A stretch of DNA of 5,745 bases from Trueperaceae bacterium (GTDB lineage: Bacteria > Deinococcota > Deinococci > Deinococcales > Trueperaceae). Position numbers and translations under genes: made by a program. The stretch spans positions 1 through 5,745 of the forward strand of contig SKSV01000191.1 in assembly GCA_007122815.1 (NCBI GenBank). Reading direction: 5' to 3'. Positions 5,425 to 5,745 of the stretch are shown one piece after another. The notes beneath the pieces were generated by a model. The model was given only the letters and a program-made list of their open reading frames with translations, made no database searches and was not told where the DNA came from. The first letter of the stretch is position 1; each line of letters begins with the position of its first letter.

Positions 5425-5745
5425 GATGGTGCTCCTTCTCTTCCTCGACGGGAGGTCCGGTGTCGTCGATCGCCGCGAGGCCACGGCGAGCCCGCTCCAA
5501 CTCCTCGGATTCACGAGTTGCCTCGAAAACAGGGATGCTCGACTCGAACCAGGAGCGCGCCTTGTCTACGTCGCCCCTTGCCTGGTAGATCTCGCCCAAG
5601 ACGCGTTCGCTCATCGCCAGTTCAACGGAGCGGCTACCGTCGTCCCCGAGCGACTCTAGCAGGCGGTGCGCCTCTTCGGCTCTGCCGAGCGCCTCCTCGA
5701 CTTGTCCCAGTGCCAGTAGGTTCTCGGCAATTTCCACCAATCCCG
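5411..5745 (-). CDS. TPR-repeat protein, C-terminal part (5' end outside window)
   Basis: Only the last 111 or so codons are present; the frame is open to the right edge, so the start lies outside. The text is helical and fits tetratricopeptide repeats. A first helix pair contains VEIAENLLALGQVEEALGRA and continues to LLESLGD. A clear second repeat contains LGEIYQARGDVDKARSWFES, with the usual Gly, Tyr, Gly and Ala spacing. A final helix rich in Glu and Arg follows (ATRESEELERARRGL). The tail is charged (EEEKEHHHDLA). Such repeat arrays form protein-binding scaffolds and often end large bacterial signalling proteins (ATPase-, cyclase- or LuxR-linked), but the N-terminal domain cannot be seen. 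The TTG codon at 5740 is not taken as the start. The stop at 5411-5413 overlaps the lipoprotein gene by 14 bp, so the two are co-transcribed and may act together. Confidence 0.85.
   Translation of the reverse strand, partial: GLVEIAENLLALGQVEEALGRAEEAHRLLESLGDDGSRSVELAMSERVLGEIYQARGDVDKARSWFESSIPVFEATRESEELERARRGLAAIDDTGPPVEEEKEHHHDLA
5432..5436 (-). promoter_or_regulatory. Ribosome binding site deciding the lipoprotein start
   Basis: AGGAG on the minus strand lies 7 nt before the ATG at 5424, inside the last codons of the TPR gene. This arrangement implies translational coupling of the two genes. Confidence 0.7.

Noticed and set aside
5171..5659. Plus-strand open frame across the lipoprotein start and TPR gene (162 codons)
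   Set aside because: No recognisable domain and it overlaps two supported minus-strand genes; the minus-strand TPR and lipobox patterns are far more convincing.

Overview
The window is GC-rich bacterial chromosomal DNA (roughly two thirds G+C by eye) with tightly packed genes, strong GGAGG-type ribosome binding sites and some GTG starts. The organism cannot be fixed from the sequence alone. The malate dehydrogenase resembles the Thermus/actinobacterial type, and a fasciclin protein and a Fur protein without its structural zinc site are present. These would fit a Deinococcota relative such as Trueperaceae, but this is a low-confidence inference. The 3' end of parB with a near-perfect parS site just behind it suggests a position in the origin-proximal part of the main chromosome.

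Left part, plus strand (1-2254): the C-terminal half of the chromosome-partitioning protein ParB runs in from the left edge. A 211-bp gap follows, holding parS and a GC hairpin. Next come a complete NAD-type malate dehydrogenase gene (mdh) and a Fur/PerR-family regulator gene. In front of the regulator is a perfect 7-1-7 inverted repeat abutting a probable extended -10 promoter, a layout typical of an autoregulated Fur-family gene.

Right part, minus strand (2293-5745, read right to left): the 3' end of a TPR-repeat protein gene overlaps the start of a gene for a 440-residue predicted lipoprotein with two related domains. A 12-bp-stem hairpin ends this unit. An AT-rich promoter region and a structured leader then precede a secreted single-domain fasciclin (FAS1) protein gene. 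A perfect 13-bp-stem hairpin separates that from an AEC-family (auxin efflux carrier type) membrane transporter gene, which converges on the regulator gene across a 38-bp gap.

Functional links: ParB and parS belong together directly. The TPR and lipoprotein genes are almost certainly co-transcribed and translationally coupled. The Fur-family gene and its palindrome probably form a self-regulatory unit. The other neighbours (mdh, AEC transporter, FAS1) show no clear common pathway. No mobile element, CRISPR array, tRNA or rRNA was seen. The points most worth checking are the regulator with a PerR-like sensing site but no structural zinc site, its palindrome, and the unrecognised two-domain lipoprotein.
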